From Vagococcus acidifermentans (GTDB lineage: Bacteria > Bacillota > Bacilli > Lactobacillales > Vagococcaceae): a stretch of 64,000 nucleotides of DNA. The position numbers were made by a program, and so were the translations under genes. Positions 26,392 to 35,835 of the stretch are shown one piece after another. Numbering within the stretch: the stretch's first letter is position 1; each line of letters begins with the position of its first letter. The stretch is taken from assembly GCF_003987655.1 (NCBI RefSeq), contig NZ_NGKC01000001.1, positions 1-64,000 on the forward strand, written 5' to 3'. Under the pieces are notes generated by a model, which saw only the letters and a list, made by a program, of their open reading frames with translations, made no database searches and was not told the origin of the DNA.

Positions 26392-26395
26392 GTGA

Positions 26396-27673
26396 TTACG
26401 GTTTTGTGATTTTTGTGACGCCGTTCATGTACGGAACTAAAACATCTGGGATAGTAACACTGCCATCTTCATTCTGGTAATTTTCTAAAATGGCGGCGAC
26501 TGTCCGGCCGACGGCTAAACCGGAACCGTTCAATGTGTGGGCATAGTGTATTTTGCCGTTTTCATCCCGGTAGCGGATCATGGCCCGTCTTGCTTGGAAG
26601 TCGACACAGTTCGAGCAGGAACTGATTTCCCGGTAAGTGTCTTGTGCTGGTATCCAAACTTCCAAATCATATGTTTTGGCAGCTGAGAAGCCCATGTCGC
26701 CAGTTGATAACGTGATGACACGATATGGCAAGTCAAGTTTCTGCAAAATAGTTTCAGCGTTGACGACCATTTTTTCCAATTCATCGTAAGAGTTGTCTTT
26801 GTCGCTGAATTTGACCATCTCAACCTTGTTGAATTGATGCAGCCGAATCAGTCCGCGTGTGTCCCGGCCGGCACTGCCTGCTTCTGAACGGAAAGACGGG
26901 CTGAGCGCTGTGAAATAGATTGGCAAATCGTCCCCGTTTAAAATTTCATCCCGATAATAATTGGTCAGAGGTACCTCAGCAGTCGGAATAAGCGTCAGGT
27001 GAGAATCTTCTATCTGAAAGACATCTTCCTTGAATTTTGGAAACTGTCCTGTACCGAACATGGACTGCTCGTTGACCAGATAAGGCGGGATCATCTCTGT
27101 GTATCCGTGCTCGGCTGTATGAGTATCCAACATGAAATTATAAATTGCCCGTTCCAATCTGGCGCCTAGTCCTTTATAAAATAGGAACCGGCTGCCGGAA
27201 ACTTTCGAGCCTCTTTCAAAATCCAAAATGCCCAGATTTTCTGCTACTTCCCAATGAGGTTTAGGCGTAAATGTGAACTGCGTCTGCTCCTTCCATCTGC
27301 GTACTTCCACATTATCGTCTTCGCTTTCACCGACAGGGACGGATTCATGAGGCAGATTCGGCAGAGTGAATGCGATGTTTTGCAGTTCGCTGTCGATTGC
27401 TGCAATCTGCTCATCCAGTCCTTTAATATCTTCGCCGACTTTTTGCATTTCTTTGATTTTGTCGTCTGCATTTTGCTGCTGGCGTTTAGCAGCAGCTATT
27501 TCCTGTGAGACATCATTTCTTTGTTTTTTTAATGTTTCGACTTGGACCAGTGTTTCCCGCCGCTGTTTGTCGAGCAATAAAAAATTGTCCATGATTTCTT
27601 CTTTCACGCCGCGTGTCAATAATTTTTTCTTTACTTCATCAAAATGCTGACGAATCATTTTTACATCCAACAT
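26396..27673 (-). CDS. serS: Seryl-tRNA synthetase
   Basis: A 425-residue class II synthetase. The N-terminal coiled-coil tRNA-binding arm spans about residues 30-100 ([34 protein letters not shown]). Class II motif 2 ([21 protein letters not shown]) and motif 3 ([21 protein letters not shown]) are clear. AAAGGAGG precedes its ATG. Controlled by the T-box leader upstream. Confidence 0.97.
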   Translation of the reverse strand: MLDVKMIRQHFDEVKKKLLTRGVKEEIMDNFLLLDKQRRETLVQVETLKKQRNDVSQEIAAAKRQQQNADDKIKEMQKVGEDIKGLDEQIAAIDSELQNIAFTLPNLPHESVPVGESEDDNVEVRRWKEQTQFTFTPKPHWEVAENLGILDFERGSKVSGSRFLFYKGLGARLERAIYNFMLDTHTAEHGYTEMIPPYLVNEQSMFGTGQFPKFKEDVFQIEDSHLTLIPTAEVPLTNYYRDEILNGDDLPIYFTALSPSFRSEAGSAGRDTRGLIRLHQFNKVEMVKFSDKDNSYDELEKMVVNAETILQKLDLPYRVITLSTGDMGFSAAKTYDLEVWIPAQDTYREISSCSNCVDFQARRAMIRYRDENGKIHYAHTLNGSGLAVGRTVAAILENYQNEDGSVTIPDVLVPYMNGVTKITKP

Positions 27674-27697
27674 CTTAAAAAACCTCCTTTAGATAAT

Positions 27698-27962
27698 AAA
27701 AAAACCTTTCCATCCCAACATATATCATTGGGACGAAAAGGTTGTCTTCGCGGTACCACCCAAGTTTGATACAGTGTTCAGATGCACAGTACCACACTTC
27801 ATTTTGCAAGTAACGGCTGCAACCGTATAGCTTAATCAGCGTTTTCGCTATAAGGATTAAAGAAGTGGATTCACCATCTTGCAATATCAGTTTGCACCAC
27901 ACACTGACTCTCTGGAAAAGCAATGACGACTACTATTCTTCTGACCTTTCATATTACTTAAT
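27698..27962 (-). promoter_or_regulatory. T-box leader, serine type, upstream of serS
   Basis: Minus strand: T-box core GGGTGGTACCGCG (GGTGGTACC complement at 27752-27760), followed by a terminator stem AACCTTTTCGTCCCAA / TTGGGATGGAAAGGTT (27742 down to 27698) and T7. The specifier region reads GAA-TCC-A (codon at 27869-27867), a serine codon, matching serS. Confidence 0.9.
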
Positions 27963-28003
27963 AGTATATGTTGTTTTGACACAACTGTCAAACCTGATAT
28001 TAA
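27963..28003. promoter_or_regulatory. Overlapping divergent promoters for serS and deoR
   Basis: An 18-bp palindrome, TTTGACACAACTGTCAAA (27975-27992), provides a TTGACA -35 box to each strand. On the minus strand, 17 bp separate it from TATACT (27968-27963), the serS promoter. On the plus strand, 16 bp separate it from TATTAA (27998-28003), a weaker promoter for deoR. RNA polymerase binding to one should exclude the other. Confidence 0.7.
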
Positions 28004-28075
28004 TATTTGTAACTCATATGTATTTTTGAGATAATTGTTGCAGTGAAATAGACATGAAAGTAGGTGGTGATGAGA

Positions 28076-29017
28076 ATGAATACTGAAAAGGACAAGCTGA
28101 GTCTGCAAGTTGCCCACATGTATTACCAACTGGAAATCAGCCAACAGAAAATTGCTGATGAGTTGAACATCTCCAGGCCCACGGTCTCCCGTTTGTTAAA
28201 ACATGCGAAAGACAAAGGTTATGTGCAGATTAAAGTGGCTGACCCGTTTTCAGATGTCACGAAGTTGTCGTCACTGTTAAAAGAAAAATATGATTTGCGG
28301 GATGTCCGGGTCGTCTACGTGCCGGACACCAGTTATCAGGTGATTGGTGATTACATCGGTCAGGCGGCTGCTGATTATTTGGGGGAAATCATTGTCGACG
28401 GCGACATCGTCGGTATCAGCTGGGGAACTACGATGCACAAAATTGCCCAAAGATTAAAACCCAAACAGGTCAAGGGAGTAGAAGTTGTTCAATTGAAAGG
28501 CGGTATCAGCTACTCCAATGTCAACACTCATGCGGATGAAATTTTGCATTTATTTGCAAGAGCGTTTCAGACTGTGGGCAGGCCTTTGCCGCTGCCGGTT
28601 ATTTTCGATAATCCGGAGGTCAAACGGATGGTTGAACAGGACCGCCACATACAACGGATCATAACGCTCGGCAGGCAAGCCAATGTGGCAGTGTTTACTG
28701 TCGGTACGGTCAGAGATGATGCGCTAGTGTTCCGCTTAGGTTATTTAAATGATACGGAGAAGAAACGGTTGAAACAACGGGCAGTAGGAGATATTTGCTC
28801 CCGGTATTATGATCAATCAGGCAATATTGCCGATAAAACACTGGACAGTCGGACAATCGGGATTGATTTGGAAGAATTGAGACGCAAAGATAAAGCTGTG
28901 TTGGTTGCTGGGGGGACACACAAAACGGCGGCGATTGATGCTGCACTTCGCGGCAAGAACGCCAATATATTGATTACCGACCATGAAACAGCTGACCGGC
29001 TTGTCAATCTTCAATAA
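28076..29017 (+). CDS. deoR: DeoR-type regulator, SorC/CggR family
   Basis: A 313-residue transcription factor. The N-terminal helix-turn-helix is ISQQKIADELNISRPTVSRLLKHA. The C-terminal sugar-phosphate-binding domain follows (GDIVGISWGTTMHKIA, VVQLKGGISYSNVNTHADEI, VLVAGGTHKTAAIDAAL). B. subtilis DeoR of this type represses deoC-nupC-pdp and is relieved by deoxyribose-5-phosphate. Here it sits directly before deoC, whose promoter carries a matching operator. ATG 28076 was chosen for spacing to AGGTGG (28062-28067). Confidence 0.88.
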   Translation: MNTEKDKLSLQVAHMYYQLEISQQKIADELNISRPTVSRLLKHAKDKGYVQIKVADPFSDVTKLSSLLKEKYDLRDVRVVYVPDTSYQVIGDYIGQAAADYLGEIIVDGDIVGISWGTTMHKIAQRLKPKQVKGVEVVQLKGGISYSNVNTHADEILHLFARAFQTVGRPLPLPVIFDNPEVKRMVEQDRHIQRIITLGRQANVAVFTVGTVRDDALVFRLGYLNDTEKKRLKQRAVGDICSRYYDQSGNIADKTLDSRTIGIDLEELRRKDKAVLVAGGTHKTAAIDAALRGKNANILITDHETADRLVNLQ

Positions 29018-29059
29018 GGCTTGGACAAGAACTTGCAGCGGCTTTTTTTAAAGCAGAGA

Positions 29060-29077
29060 AGTGAACATAATTTCACT
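29060..29077 (+). promoter_or_regulatory. DeoR operator
   Basis: AGTGAACATAATTTCACT is an 18-bp inverted repeat with the same half-site spacing as the B. subtilis DeoR operator (TTGAAC...TTTCAA). It lies 7 bp upstream of the -35 of deoC. Confidence 0.75.
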
Positions 29078-29083
29078 TTTAAT

Positions 29084-29112
29084 TTTACAAATGTTCAGAG
29101 CGATTGTATAAT
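29084..29112 (+). promoter_or_regulatory. Promoter of the deo operon
   Basis: TTTACA (29084-29089), 17-bp spacer, perfect TATAAT (29107-29112), just after the DeoR operator. Confidence 0.85.
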
Positions 29113-29139
29113 TAGAATAGTAAACAAGGAGGAATCATC

Positions 29140-29814
29140 ATGGAGATTGCAACACTCATTGACCATACGAATTTAAAAGCGGATTCAACCGAAGAGGACA
29201 TTCAGAAACTTATTAAAGAAGCAAAAGAGTATGGTTTCTGGTCTGTTTGTATCAATCCTTGCTGGGTTCCGCTGGCAGCACGCGAATTATCGGGGACCGG
29301 AGTCAAAGTCTGTACGGTCATCGGATTTCCTTTGGGAGCTGCAAGCACAGCGGTGAAGTCTTTTGAAACAGCCCAAGCAATTGCCGACGGCGCTGATGAA
29401 GTGGACATGGTTATCAACATAGGTGCGCTGAAGAGCGGGTTGTTAGATATAGTGCGGGCTGATATAGAAGCCGTCGTCCGTGCGGCGAAAGGCAAAGCGT
29501 TGACCAAGGTAATTATCGAAACCAGTCTGCTGTCAGATGCTGAAAAAGTTACAGCCTGTCAACTGGCAGTAGAGGCGGGAGCCGATTTTGTGAAAACCTC
29601 TACTGGTTTTTCAACAGGCGGTGCAACAGTTGCTGATGTGAAATTAATGAAAAAGACAGTTGGCGATGCCGCACAAGTCAAAGCTTCCGGCGGGATTCAC
29701 TCAAAAGAAGATGTGATGCGCATGGTGGCGGCAGGTGCTGCACGGATTGGGGCAAGTGCGGGTGTAGTAATTGTGAGCGGTGAACAGAAGGAGTCTGATA
29801 CGGCGGCATACTAA
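29140..29814 (+). CDS. deoC: Deoxyribose-phosphate aldolase
   Basis: A 224-residue class I aldolase splitting 2-deoxyribose-5-phosphate into acetaldehyde and glyceraldehyde-3-phosphate. The Schiff-base lysine is K152 in [24 protein letters not shown] opens the chain and [12 protein letters not shown] provides the second catalytic lysine. It channels deoxynucleoside sugar into glycolysis. CAAGGAGG upstream of ATG. Confidence 0.96.
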   Translation: MEIATLIDHTNLKADSTEEDIQKLIKEAKEYGFWSVCINPCWVPLAARELSGTGVKVCTVIGFPLGAASTAVKSFETAQAIADGADEVDMVINIGALKSGLLDIVRADIEAVVRAAKGKALTKVIIETSLLSDAEKVTACQLAVEAGADFVKTSTGFSTGGATVADVKLMKKTVGDAAQVKASGGIHSKEDVMRMVAAGAARIGASAGVVIVSGEQKESDTAAY

Positions 29815-29885
29815 GCATAAGTTCGTTGCGGTGTGACAGAGAGTCAAACAGCATTGTTATCAGAATAAAAGGATAGGTGTTTATG

Positions 29886-31187
29886 ATGCGGATGGTCGAT
29901 TTAATCATGAAAAAACGCGATGGCAGGGCATTGTCGGAAGAAGAAATCCAATTTTTTATTGAGGGCTATACTAAAGGCGAAATTCCCGATTATCAGGCAA
30001 GTGCGATGGCTATGGCTATTTATTTTCAAGACATGACGGATCAGGAGAGAGCGGATTTGACGATGGCGATGGTCCATTCCGGTGATACAATTGATTTGTC
30101 TGCCATTGAAGGAGTGAAGGTTGATAAACATTCTACGGGGGGAGTTGGCGATACGACGACGCTGGTGCTGGCACCGCTCGTGGCTTCAGTAGGAGTTCCT
30201 GTTGCAAAGATGAGCGGCCGGGGCTTGGGACACACAGGCGGCACTATTGACAAACTGGAATCAGTTGCCGGTTTTCATGTAGAGATATCTAATGATGAGT
30301 TTGTGAAACTGGTCAATCGGGATAAAGTTGCAGTCATTGGTCAAAGCGGCAACCTGACACCTGCTGATAAAAAATTGTACGCTTTGCGTGATGTGACCGG
30401 TACAGTCGATTCTATTTCACTGATTGCCAGCTCCATCATGAGTAAGAAAATCGCGGCCGGCGCTGATGCGATTGTACTTGATGTCAAAACAGGTGCCGGG
30501 GCATTTATGAAAACTCAGGAAGAGGCAAAGGAATTGGCACATGCCATGGTCAAAATAGGCAACAGGGTCGGGCGGCAAACGATGGCGGTTATTTCCGATA
30601 TGTCCCAGCCGCTGGGATATGCTGTCGGGAATGCTCTTGAAGTAAAAGAAGCCATTGACACATTGAAAGGTCATGGTCCAGCTGATTTAACAGAGTTGGT
30701 TCTGACTCTTGGCAGTCAGATGGTCGTGCTTGGCGGAAAAGCAGCTTCATTGACAGAGGCGCGCGAAAATTTGCAAGAAGTAATCGCCAATGGCCAAGCG
30801 CTTGAAAAATTCCGGCAGTTTTTAAAAAATCAAGGCGGTGATCCGTCAGTTGTTGACCGTCCAGAAAAATTGCCTGAGGCACCGTTCAAAATCCAGTTGC
30901 CGGCGAAAAAAAACGGCGTTGTATCTGAAATCATTGCGAATGAAATCGGTGTGGCAGCCATGTTGTTAGGTGCCGGGCGCGCATCCAAAGAAGACAAAAT
31001 TGATTTGTCTGTCGGTCTTGTTCTGCATAAAAAAGTTGGTGATAAGGTGATGCAGGGGGATTCGCTGTTGACCATTCATTCGTCCAGCGAAGATGTTGAA
31101 GAGGTCATGGCGAAATTGTATCAAAGCATTACTATTTCCGACAATGCTGAAAAACCGACATTGATTTACGATAGCGTGACTGAATAA
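29886..31187 (+). CDS. pdp: Pyrimidine-nucleoside phosphorylase
   Basis: A 433-residue phosphorylase cleaving uridine, deoxyuridine and thymidine to base plus sugar-1-phosphate. It starts [20 protein letters not shown]; the phosphate site is [18 protein letters not shown] and the substrate-binding [23 protein letters not shown] is clear. ATG 29886 is placed 6 nt after AGGTG; ATG 29883 is adjacent. Part of the deo operon. Confidence 0.95.
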   Translation: MRMVDLIMKKRDGRALSEEEIQFFIEGYTKGEIPDYQASAMAMAIYFQDMTDQERADLTMAMVHSGDTIDLSAIEGVKVDKHSTGGVGDTTTLVLAPLVASVGVPVAKMSGRGLGHTGGTIDKLESVAGFHVEISNDEFVKLVNRDKVAVIGQSGNLTPADKKLYALRDVTGTVDSISLIASSIMSKKIAAGADAIVLDVKTGAGAFMKTQEEAKELAHAMVKIGNRVGRQTMAVISDMSQPLGYAVGNALEVKEAIDTLKGHGPADLTELVLTLGSQMVVLGGKAASLTEARENLQEVIANGQALEKFRQFLKNQGGDPSVVDRPEKLPEAPFKIQLPAKKNGVVSEIIANEIGVAAMLLGAGRASKEDKIDLSVGLVLHKKVGDKVMQGDSLLTIHSSSEDVEEVMAKLYQSITISDNAEKPTLIYDSVTE

Positions 31188-31205
31188 TGTTAATAGCATT
31201 CATCG

Positions 31206-31236
31206 GCAAATACAGACAATAGTAGTTCTGTATTTG
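31206..31236 (+). terminator. Possible hairpin terminator after pdp
   Basis: AAATACAGA (31208-31216) pairs with TTCTGTATTT (31226-31235). The T-run after it is weak, so termination may be partial. Confidence 0.4.
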
Positions 31237-31254
31237 CATTGATGACGTTAATAG

Positions 31255-31269
31255 TTTAAGCGTTTTCAA
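31255..31269 (+). promoter_or_regulatory. Candidate CcpA (cre) site
   Basis: The complement of TTTAAGCGTTTTCAA matches the cre consensus WTGNAANCGNWNNCW at all but one defined position. It is located upstream of the cdd-bmpA promoter, consistent with catabolite repression of nucleoside use. Confidence 0.4.
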
Positions 31270-31328
31270 TAGAAGGTGCCTGCTGTTTAAAAACAATCTG
31301 ATATTCTTATGAGAAGCCGTATACTTAG

Positions 31329-31357
31329 TTGATAAAAATGAGTAAAAATAGTATTGT
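31329..31357 (+). promoter_or_regulatory. Promoter upstream of cdd
   Basis: TTGATA (31329-31334), 17-bp spacer, TATTGT (31352-31357). The resulting transcript has a leader of about 270 nt before cdd. Confidence 0.55.
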
Positions 31358-31363
31358 AATTCT

Positions 31364-31600
31364 TAGGAGAGTCTAACGGAATGTTAGGTTCTTATATACA
31401 TAATTATTGTAGCAGCAATTGTCTCTAACAGCATATTTTATGCGACGGCGATATATAGTCGCCCGATGCGGTATATGGAAAGAGAGGTGATGAGAATCAG
31501 CAAACAGATGGACATCTGCGGCGGGCAGTTGTCTAAAATTTTTAATCTGCTTATCTGACAATCGGTCATTGTTGTTATTTTTTTTCGATATGATTTGCTC
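31364..31600 (+). promoter_or_regulatory. Long structured leader of cdd with terminator-like end
   Basis: Several hairpins are visible: CTAAC-GGAAT-GTTAG (31375-31389 area), GGCGA-N7-TCGCC (31447-31464 area) and CAGATG-GA-CATCTG (31505-31518 area). A final ACAAT/ATTGT stem (31559-31573) is followed by a long T-run (TATTTTTTTT, to 31586). The segment GACAAT of that terminator can instead pair with an upstream ATTGTC (31419 area), suggesting a switch. No known riboswitch class recognised. A 22-codon ORF from ATG 31490 exists but has poor spacing to its ribosome site. Confidence 0.45.
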
Positions 31601-31635
31601 AGATAGGTTTCAGAGATGCGTTACAGGAGGAAAAA

Positions 31636-32028
31636 ATGGTAAAAAAAGAATGGCTTGAGGCAGCTGTGGATGCCCAAAAGCAAGCATATGTGCCTTATTC
31701 GAAATTTGCTGTCGGAGCGGCACTCGTTACCAAAAGCGGTAAAGTATTTCAGGGCTGCAATATTGAAAATGCCTCATTCGGCTTGACGAATTGCGCCGAA
31801 CGGACCGCTTTTTTTAAGGCCATCTCAGAGGGTGAGCATGAGTTTCAGCATCTGGTAGTTATCGGGGATACGGACGAGCCGATCTCTCCATGTGGTGCTT
31901 GCCGTCAAGTTATGGTCGAGTTTTGCAGTCCGGATATGCCTGTGACATTATGCAATACTAAAGGCGAACAGAAGGAAATGACAGTCGGGTCGCTGCTGCC
32001 GTATCATTTTGATGATCGGCAAATGTAG
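31636..32028 (+). CDS. cdd: Cytidine deaminase
   Basis: A 130-residue zinc enzyme deaminating cytidine and deoxycytidine to the uridine forms. The active site is complete: CNIENASFGLTNCAERTA (Cys-Ala-Glu) and PCGACRQVM (the two further Cys ligands). Its products feed Pdp. ACAGGAGG precedes the ATG. Confidence 0.96.
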   Translation: MVKKEWLEAAVDAQKQAYVPYSKFAVGAALVTKSGKVFQGCNIENASFGLTNCAERTAFFKAISEGEHEFQHLVVIGDTDEPISPCGACRQVMVEFCSPDMPVTLCNTKGEQKEMTVGSLLPYHFDDRQM

Positions 32029-32067
32029 AAACAAGACTGATTTTAAAAAAATTAGGGGGAACAAACA

Positions 32068-33135
32068 ATGAAGAAGCGTACGTTTTTAAAGACAGGATTA
32101 GTGTTAGCACTAGGTTTAGTTTTAACAGCATGTGGCGGCGGTGGCGGCGACACAAAGGAGTCTGGTGATAAATCTGGAAAGGAAACTTCGGATTTTTCAG
32201 CAGCGCTGGTCACTGACTTAGGCGGTGTAGATGACAAGTCGTTTAACCAGTCGGCATGGGAAGGACTGAAAGAATGGGGCGAAGCTACCGGCCGCGAAGA
32301 AGGTGTGGGCGGATTCAAATATTATCAATCCGACTCTGATGCTGATTTCCTGCCAAACTTGAACAGTGCCATCGATGACGGTTTTAATATTGTCTTCGGT
32401 ATCGGATTTAAGCTGCAGCCGGCTATTGAAGAAGTGGCCAAAGCTAATGAAGACGTTGAATTTGTTATTATTGACAGTGAAGTGAAAGATCAAAAAAATG
32501 TGGCTTCTGTCCTCTTTAAAGACCACGAAGCATCTTATTTAGCAGGTATCGCAGCGGCTAAGGCGACTAAAACAGGGAAAGTCGGATTTATCGGCGGTCA
32601 GGAAGGCGAGGTTATCGGACGTTTTGAAGCAGGCTTCGTTGCCGGTGTCAAATCCGTTGATGAAAAAATGGAAGTGGATGTGAAGTATGCCGGCTCCTTT
32701 GGTGATGCAGCAAAAGGAAAAGCAATCGCTGCAGCGATGTATCAAAGCGGTATCGATGTGATTTTCCACGCATCCGGTGATACAGGACAAGGGGTCTTCT
32801 CAGAGGCTATCGACATCATGAACACTAATCCTGAAGACAAAGTTTGGGTTATCGGTGTGGACCGCGACCAAGAAGAAGAAGGGGTATACAATAACGGTAA
32901 CGTGACACTGACATCAACGCTGAAAGGCGTCGGTACAGCTGTCAAAGACATTTCCGAAAAATCTGAAAAGGGCGAGTTCCCTGGCGGCGATTTAATGGTT
33001 TACGGTTTGAAAGAAGGCGGTGTTGATTTAACGGACGGACAGCTTGATGACGTAAACAAAGACATCAAACCAGCCATTGATGAAGCGAGAGAGGCGATTA
33101 TCGCTGGCGAAATCGAGGTTCCAGACAAGCCTTAA
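32068..33135 (+). CDS. bmpA: BMP-family nucleoside-binding lipoprotein
   Basis: A 355-residue lipoprotein: signal peptide with lipobox LTAC (lipid-anchored Cys22), a Gly/Lys-rich spacer, then the BMP/PnrA-like periplasmic-binding fold (ALVTDLGGVDDKSFNQSAWEGL, GKVGFIGGQEGEVIGRFEAGF, VIFHASGDTGQGVFSEA, WVIGVDRDQ). It captures nucleosides for the ABC transporter encoded next. The L. lactis BmpA-NupABC system is the closest characterised model. Confidence 0.93.
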   Translation: MKKRTFLKTGLVLALGLVLTACGGGGGDTKESGDKSGKETSDFSAALVTDLGGVDDKSFNQSAWEGLKEWGEATGREEGVGGFKYYQSDSDADFLPNLNSAIDDGFNIVFGIGFKLQPAIEEVAKANEDVEFVIIDSEVKDQKNVASVLFKDHEASYLAGIAAAKATKTGKVGFIGGQEGEVIGRFEAGFVAGVKSVDEKMEVDVKYAGSFGDAAKGKAIAAAMYQSGIDVIFHASGDTGQGVFSEAIDIMNTNPEDKVWVIGVDRDQEEEGVYNNGNVTLTSTLKGVGTAVKDISEKSEKGEFPGGDLMVYGLKEGGVDLTDGQLDDVNKDIKPAIDEAREAIIAGEIEVPDKP

Positions 33136-33195
33136 ACAGTTCAAGTTAGGGTGTCAACACAACTTATTTAGCCGGAATAGTTAGGAGTGAATGAC

Positions 33196-34773
33196 GTGAG
33201 TGACTCGCATTATGTGATTGAAATGGAGAATATCACGAAGGCGTTCGGCACATTTAAAGCTAATGACAATATTAATTTAAACGTTAAAAAAGGTGAGATT
33301 CACGCACTGCTGGGAGAAAATGGTGCAGGCAAATCCACTTTGATGAATATTTTGTCTGGATTACTGGAGCCGACATCCGGAACCATCCGCATACGCGGGA
33401 AAGAAGTAACTATTACCAACCCGACCGTTGCTAATCAGTTGGGGATTGGAATGGTCCATCAGCATTTTATGCTAATTGACAATTTTACCATCGCCGAAAA
33501 TATTATCCTTGGCAGTGAACCTACCAACACTGGCGTCATTGATTATAAAAAGGCTTATGAAGAAATCAAAGCTGTTTCGGATAGATATGGGTTTAAAATT
33601 GAACCAGATTCGCTGGTCAGCGATATCTCTGTCGGTATGCAGCAGCGTGTGGAGATCATCAAAACATTGTACAGAGGGGCAGATTTGCTGATTTTTGATG
33701 AACCGACTGCTGTTTTGACACCACAAGAGATTGAAGAGTTGATTGACATCATGCATGAGCTGGTTGCTGAAGGAAAATCGATTATTATTATTACACACAA
33801 ATTGGATGAGATAAAATCTGTTGCTGACCGCTGTACCGTTATCCGCAGAGGGAAAAGTATCGCCACAGTCGATGTGGCAGAGGTAACGTCACAGGAGCTG
33901 GCAGATTTGATGGTTGGCCGTTCGGTGTCTTTCAAGACGCCGAAGGGTCCGGCTCATCCGACTAAGCCGGTGCTGAAGGTCACAGATTTAGTGGTGAAAG
34001 AAAACCGCGGACTTGAAGCAGTGAAAGGCTTGAGTTTAGAGGTGAGGGCAGGCGAAATACTGGGGATCGCCGGTATTGACGGGAATGGCCAGAGTGAATT
34101 GCTGCAGGCGATTACCGGTATGCGGAAAGTCGAAAGCGGCACAGTCGAAATAAATGGGGTGGATATGACCAACAAACGCCCCCGTACCATTACTGAAAAT
34201 AGTACTGGCCATGTGCCGGAAGACCGGCATAAGTATGGACTGGTGCTGCCGCTGACTGTGGCCGAAAACATGGCGATTCAGACATATTACAAGGAACCGA
34301 TCAGTAAACACGGATTTCTTAACTATTCAGTCATAAACAGCCATGCGCGACAGCTGATTGAAGAGTTTGATGTGCGTACACCAAGCGAGACGATTCCTGC
34401 TGGTTCCTTATCAGGGGGGAATCAGCAAAAAGCAATTATTGCACGCGAAATCGACCGTAACCCGGATTTGCTGATTGTTTCCCAGCCGACGCGCGGACTG
34501 GATGTCGGTGCCATCGAATACATCCACAAACGTTTGATTGAACAGCGCGACAATGGCAAAGGTGTTCTGTGCGTCAGCTTTGAATTGGATGAAATTTTTA
34601 ACGTATCAGATCGGATTGCTGTGATGTTCCACGGGAAAATCGTCGGAATTGTTGACCCCAAAGAGACGAATGAGCAGGAGTTGGGTCTGCTGATGGCTGG
34701 TGTGTCGCTGGAAGATGCCCGCTCGGAGCTGAGCAATGCTGAAAAACAGGAAGGAGTTGGCGCACATGAATAA
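33196..34773 (+). CDS. nupA: Nucleoside ABC transporter ATPase (two cassettes)
   Basis: A 525-residue protein with two ATP-binding cassettes in one chain, as in sugar/nucleoside importers of the RbsA/NupA class. First cassette: LLGENGAGKSTLMNIL, DISVGMQQRVEII, LLIFDEPTAVLTP. Second: IAGIDGNGQSELLQAI (degenerate Walker A), SLSGGNQQKAIIAREI, LLIVSQPTRGLDVG. The GTG start at 33196 follows AGGAG by 8 nt. Confidence 0.93.
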   Translation: MSDSHYVIEMENITKAFGTFKANDNINLNVKKGEIHALLGENGAGKSTLMNILSGLLEPTSGTIRIRGKEVTITNPTVANQLGIGMVHQHFMLIDNFTIAENIILGSEPTNTGVIDYKKAYEEIKAVSDRYGFKIEPDSLVSDISVGMQQRVEIIKTLYRGADLLIFDEPTAVLTPQEIEELIDIMHELVAEGKSIIIITHKLDEIKSVADRCTVIRRGKSIATVDVAEVTSQELADLMVGRSVSFKTPKGPAHPTKPVLKVTDLVVKENRGLEAVKGLSLEVRAGEILGIAGIDGNGQSELLQAITGMRKVESGTVEINGVDMTNKRPRTITENSTGHVPEDRHKYGLVLPLTVAENMAIQTYYKEPISKHGFLNYSVINSHARQLIEEFDVRTPSETIPAGSLSGGNQQKAIIAREIDRNPDLLIVSQPTRGLDVGAIEYIHKRLIEQRDNGKGVLCVSFELDEIFNVSDRIAVMFHGKIVGIVDPKETNEQELGLLMAGVSLEDARSELSNAEKQEGVGAHE

Positions 34774-35833
34774 TCGGAATACAACGATTAAAAATTTGGC
34801 GGTACCTGTGGTTTCAGTTGTTGCCGGCTTGCTGTTAGGTGCAGTGATTATGCTGATCTCGGGTTATAGTCCGGTTGAAGGCTATCGGGCGCTGCTCCAA
34901 GGAGCATTTGGACGCACGTATAACGTCGGAGAAGTTGTTCGTCTGGCGACCCCTCTGATTTTAACAGGGTTAGGGTTTTCGATTGCTAATACAGCCGGCT
35001 TTTTTAATATCGGTTTAGCCGGTCAGGCATTGTGCGGCTGGATTGCCTCAATCGCTGTTGCTATGAGTTTTCCCGATTTGCCGCGCTTTTTGCTGGTACC
35101 GTTATGTGTGATTGCCGGAGCTGCTGCCGGAGCGTTATGGGCAGGCATTGCCGGTTTTCTGAGAGCACAGTTCGGCACCAGTGAAGTCATCGTCACGATT
35201 ATGCTTAATTATACCATTTTGCATATCAGCAACTATTTGGTCAGAAATGTCTTTACGGATAAAAATGATGCGACGCCAAGAATTAGTGAAAATGCCTCGT
35301 TGCGACTATCTTTTCTGACAGATATCTCAGGCGGTTCTAGACTGAATGCCGGTATTTTTTTGGCGCTCATTATGATTATTTTTGTCTGGGTACTAATGAG
35401 GAAGACAACAACCGGATTTGAGTTGCGGTCTGTTGGGCTGAACCCGTTTGCTTCAGAATATGCAGGGATGAGTGCGAAAAAGAATATTGTTTTGGCAATG
35501 CTGATTTCTGGTGCGCTCGCTGGTTTAGGCGGCGTGGTGGAAGGTCTGGGGACTTTTGAAAACTTGTTTATTTTAGACTCGGCGCCAGCTATCGGTTTTG
35601 ACGGGATGGCAGTGTCGCTGCTGGGCGGCGGCAACCCGATAGGCATTTTACTATCTGCCCTGCTGTTTGGAGTGTTAAAAGTAGGCGGGTTGAAAATGCC
35701 GAGTGTCGGTATTCCAAATGAAATTGTTGAAATAGTTGTTGCTTCCATCATCTTTTTCGTCGGCATCAGCTTTGCCATTCGTTTCATCATGGATAAAGCT
35801 GTCATGAAGCGTGTGAAGAAAGGAGAAGCATAA
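34766..35833 (+). CDS. nupB: Nucleoside ABC transporter permease 1
   Basis: A 355-residue membrane protein with about nine helices, BPD_transp_2 family (LTGLGFSIANTAGFFNIGLAGQ, EVIVTIMLNYTILHISNYLV, MSAKKNIVLAMLISGALAGLGG). It overlaps the end of the ATPase gene by 8 bp and is coupled to it. ATG 34766 has AAGGAG in front. Confidence 0.92.
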   Translation: MNNRNTTIKNLAVPVVSVVAGLLLGAVIMLISGYSPVEGYRALLQGAFGRTYNVGEVVRLATPLILTGLGFSIANTAGFFNIGLAGQALCGWIASIAVAMSFPDLPRFLLVPLCVIAGAAAGALWAGIAGFLRAQFGTSEVIVTIMLNYTILHISNYLVRNVFTDKNDATPRISENASLRLSFLTDISGGSRLNAGIFLALIMIIFVWVLMRKTTTGFELRSVGLNPFASEYAGMSAKKNIVLAMLISGALAGLGGVVEGLGTFENLFILDSAPAIGFDGMAVSLLGGGNPIGILLSALLFGVLKVGGLKMPSVGIPNEIVEIVVASIIFFVGISFAIRFIMDKAVMKRVKKGEA

Positions 35834-35835
35834 CT

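Noticed and set aside
31490-31558. 22-residue peptide ORF in the cdd leader
   Set aside because: The AGAGGTG site directly abuts the ATG, spacing is too short, and no conserved feature is recognised; kept only as a remark in the leader entry.
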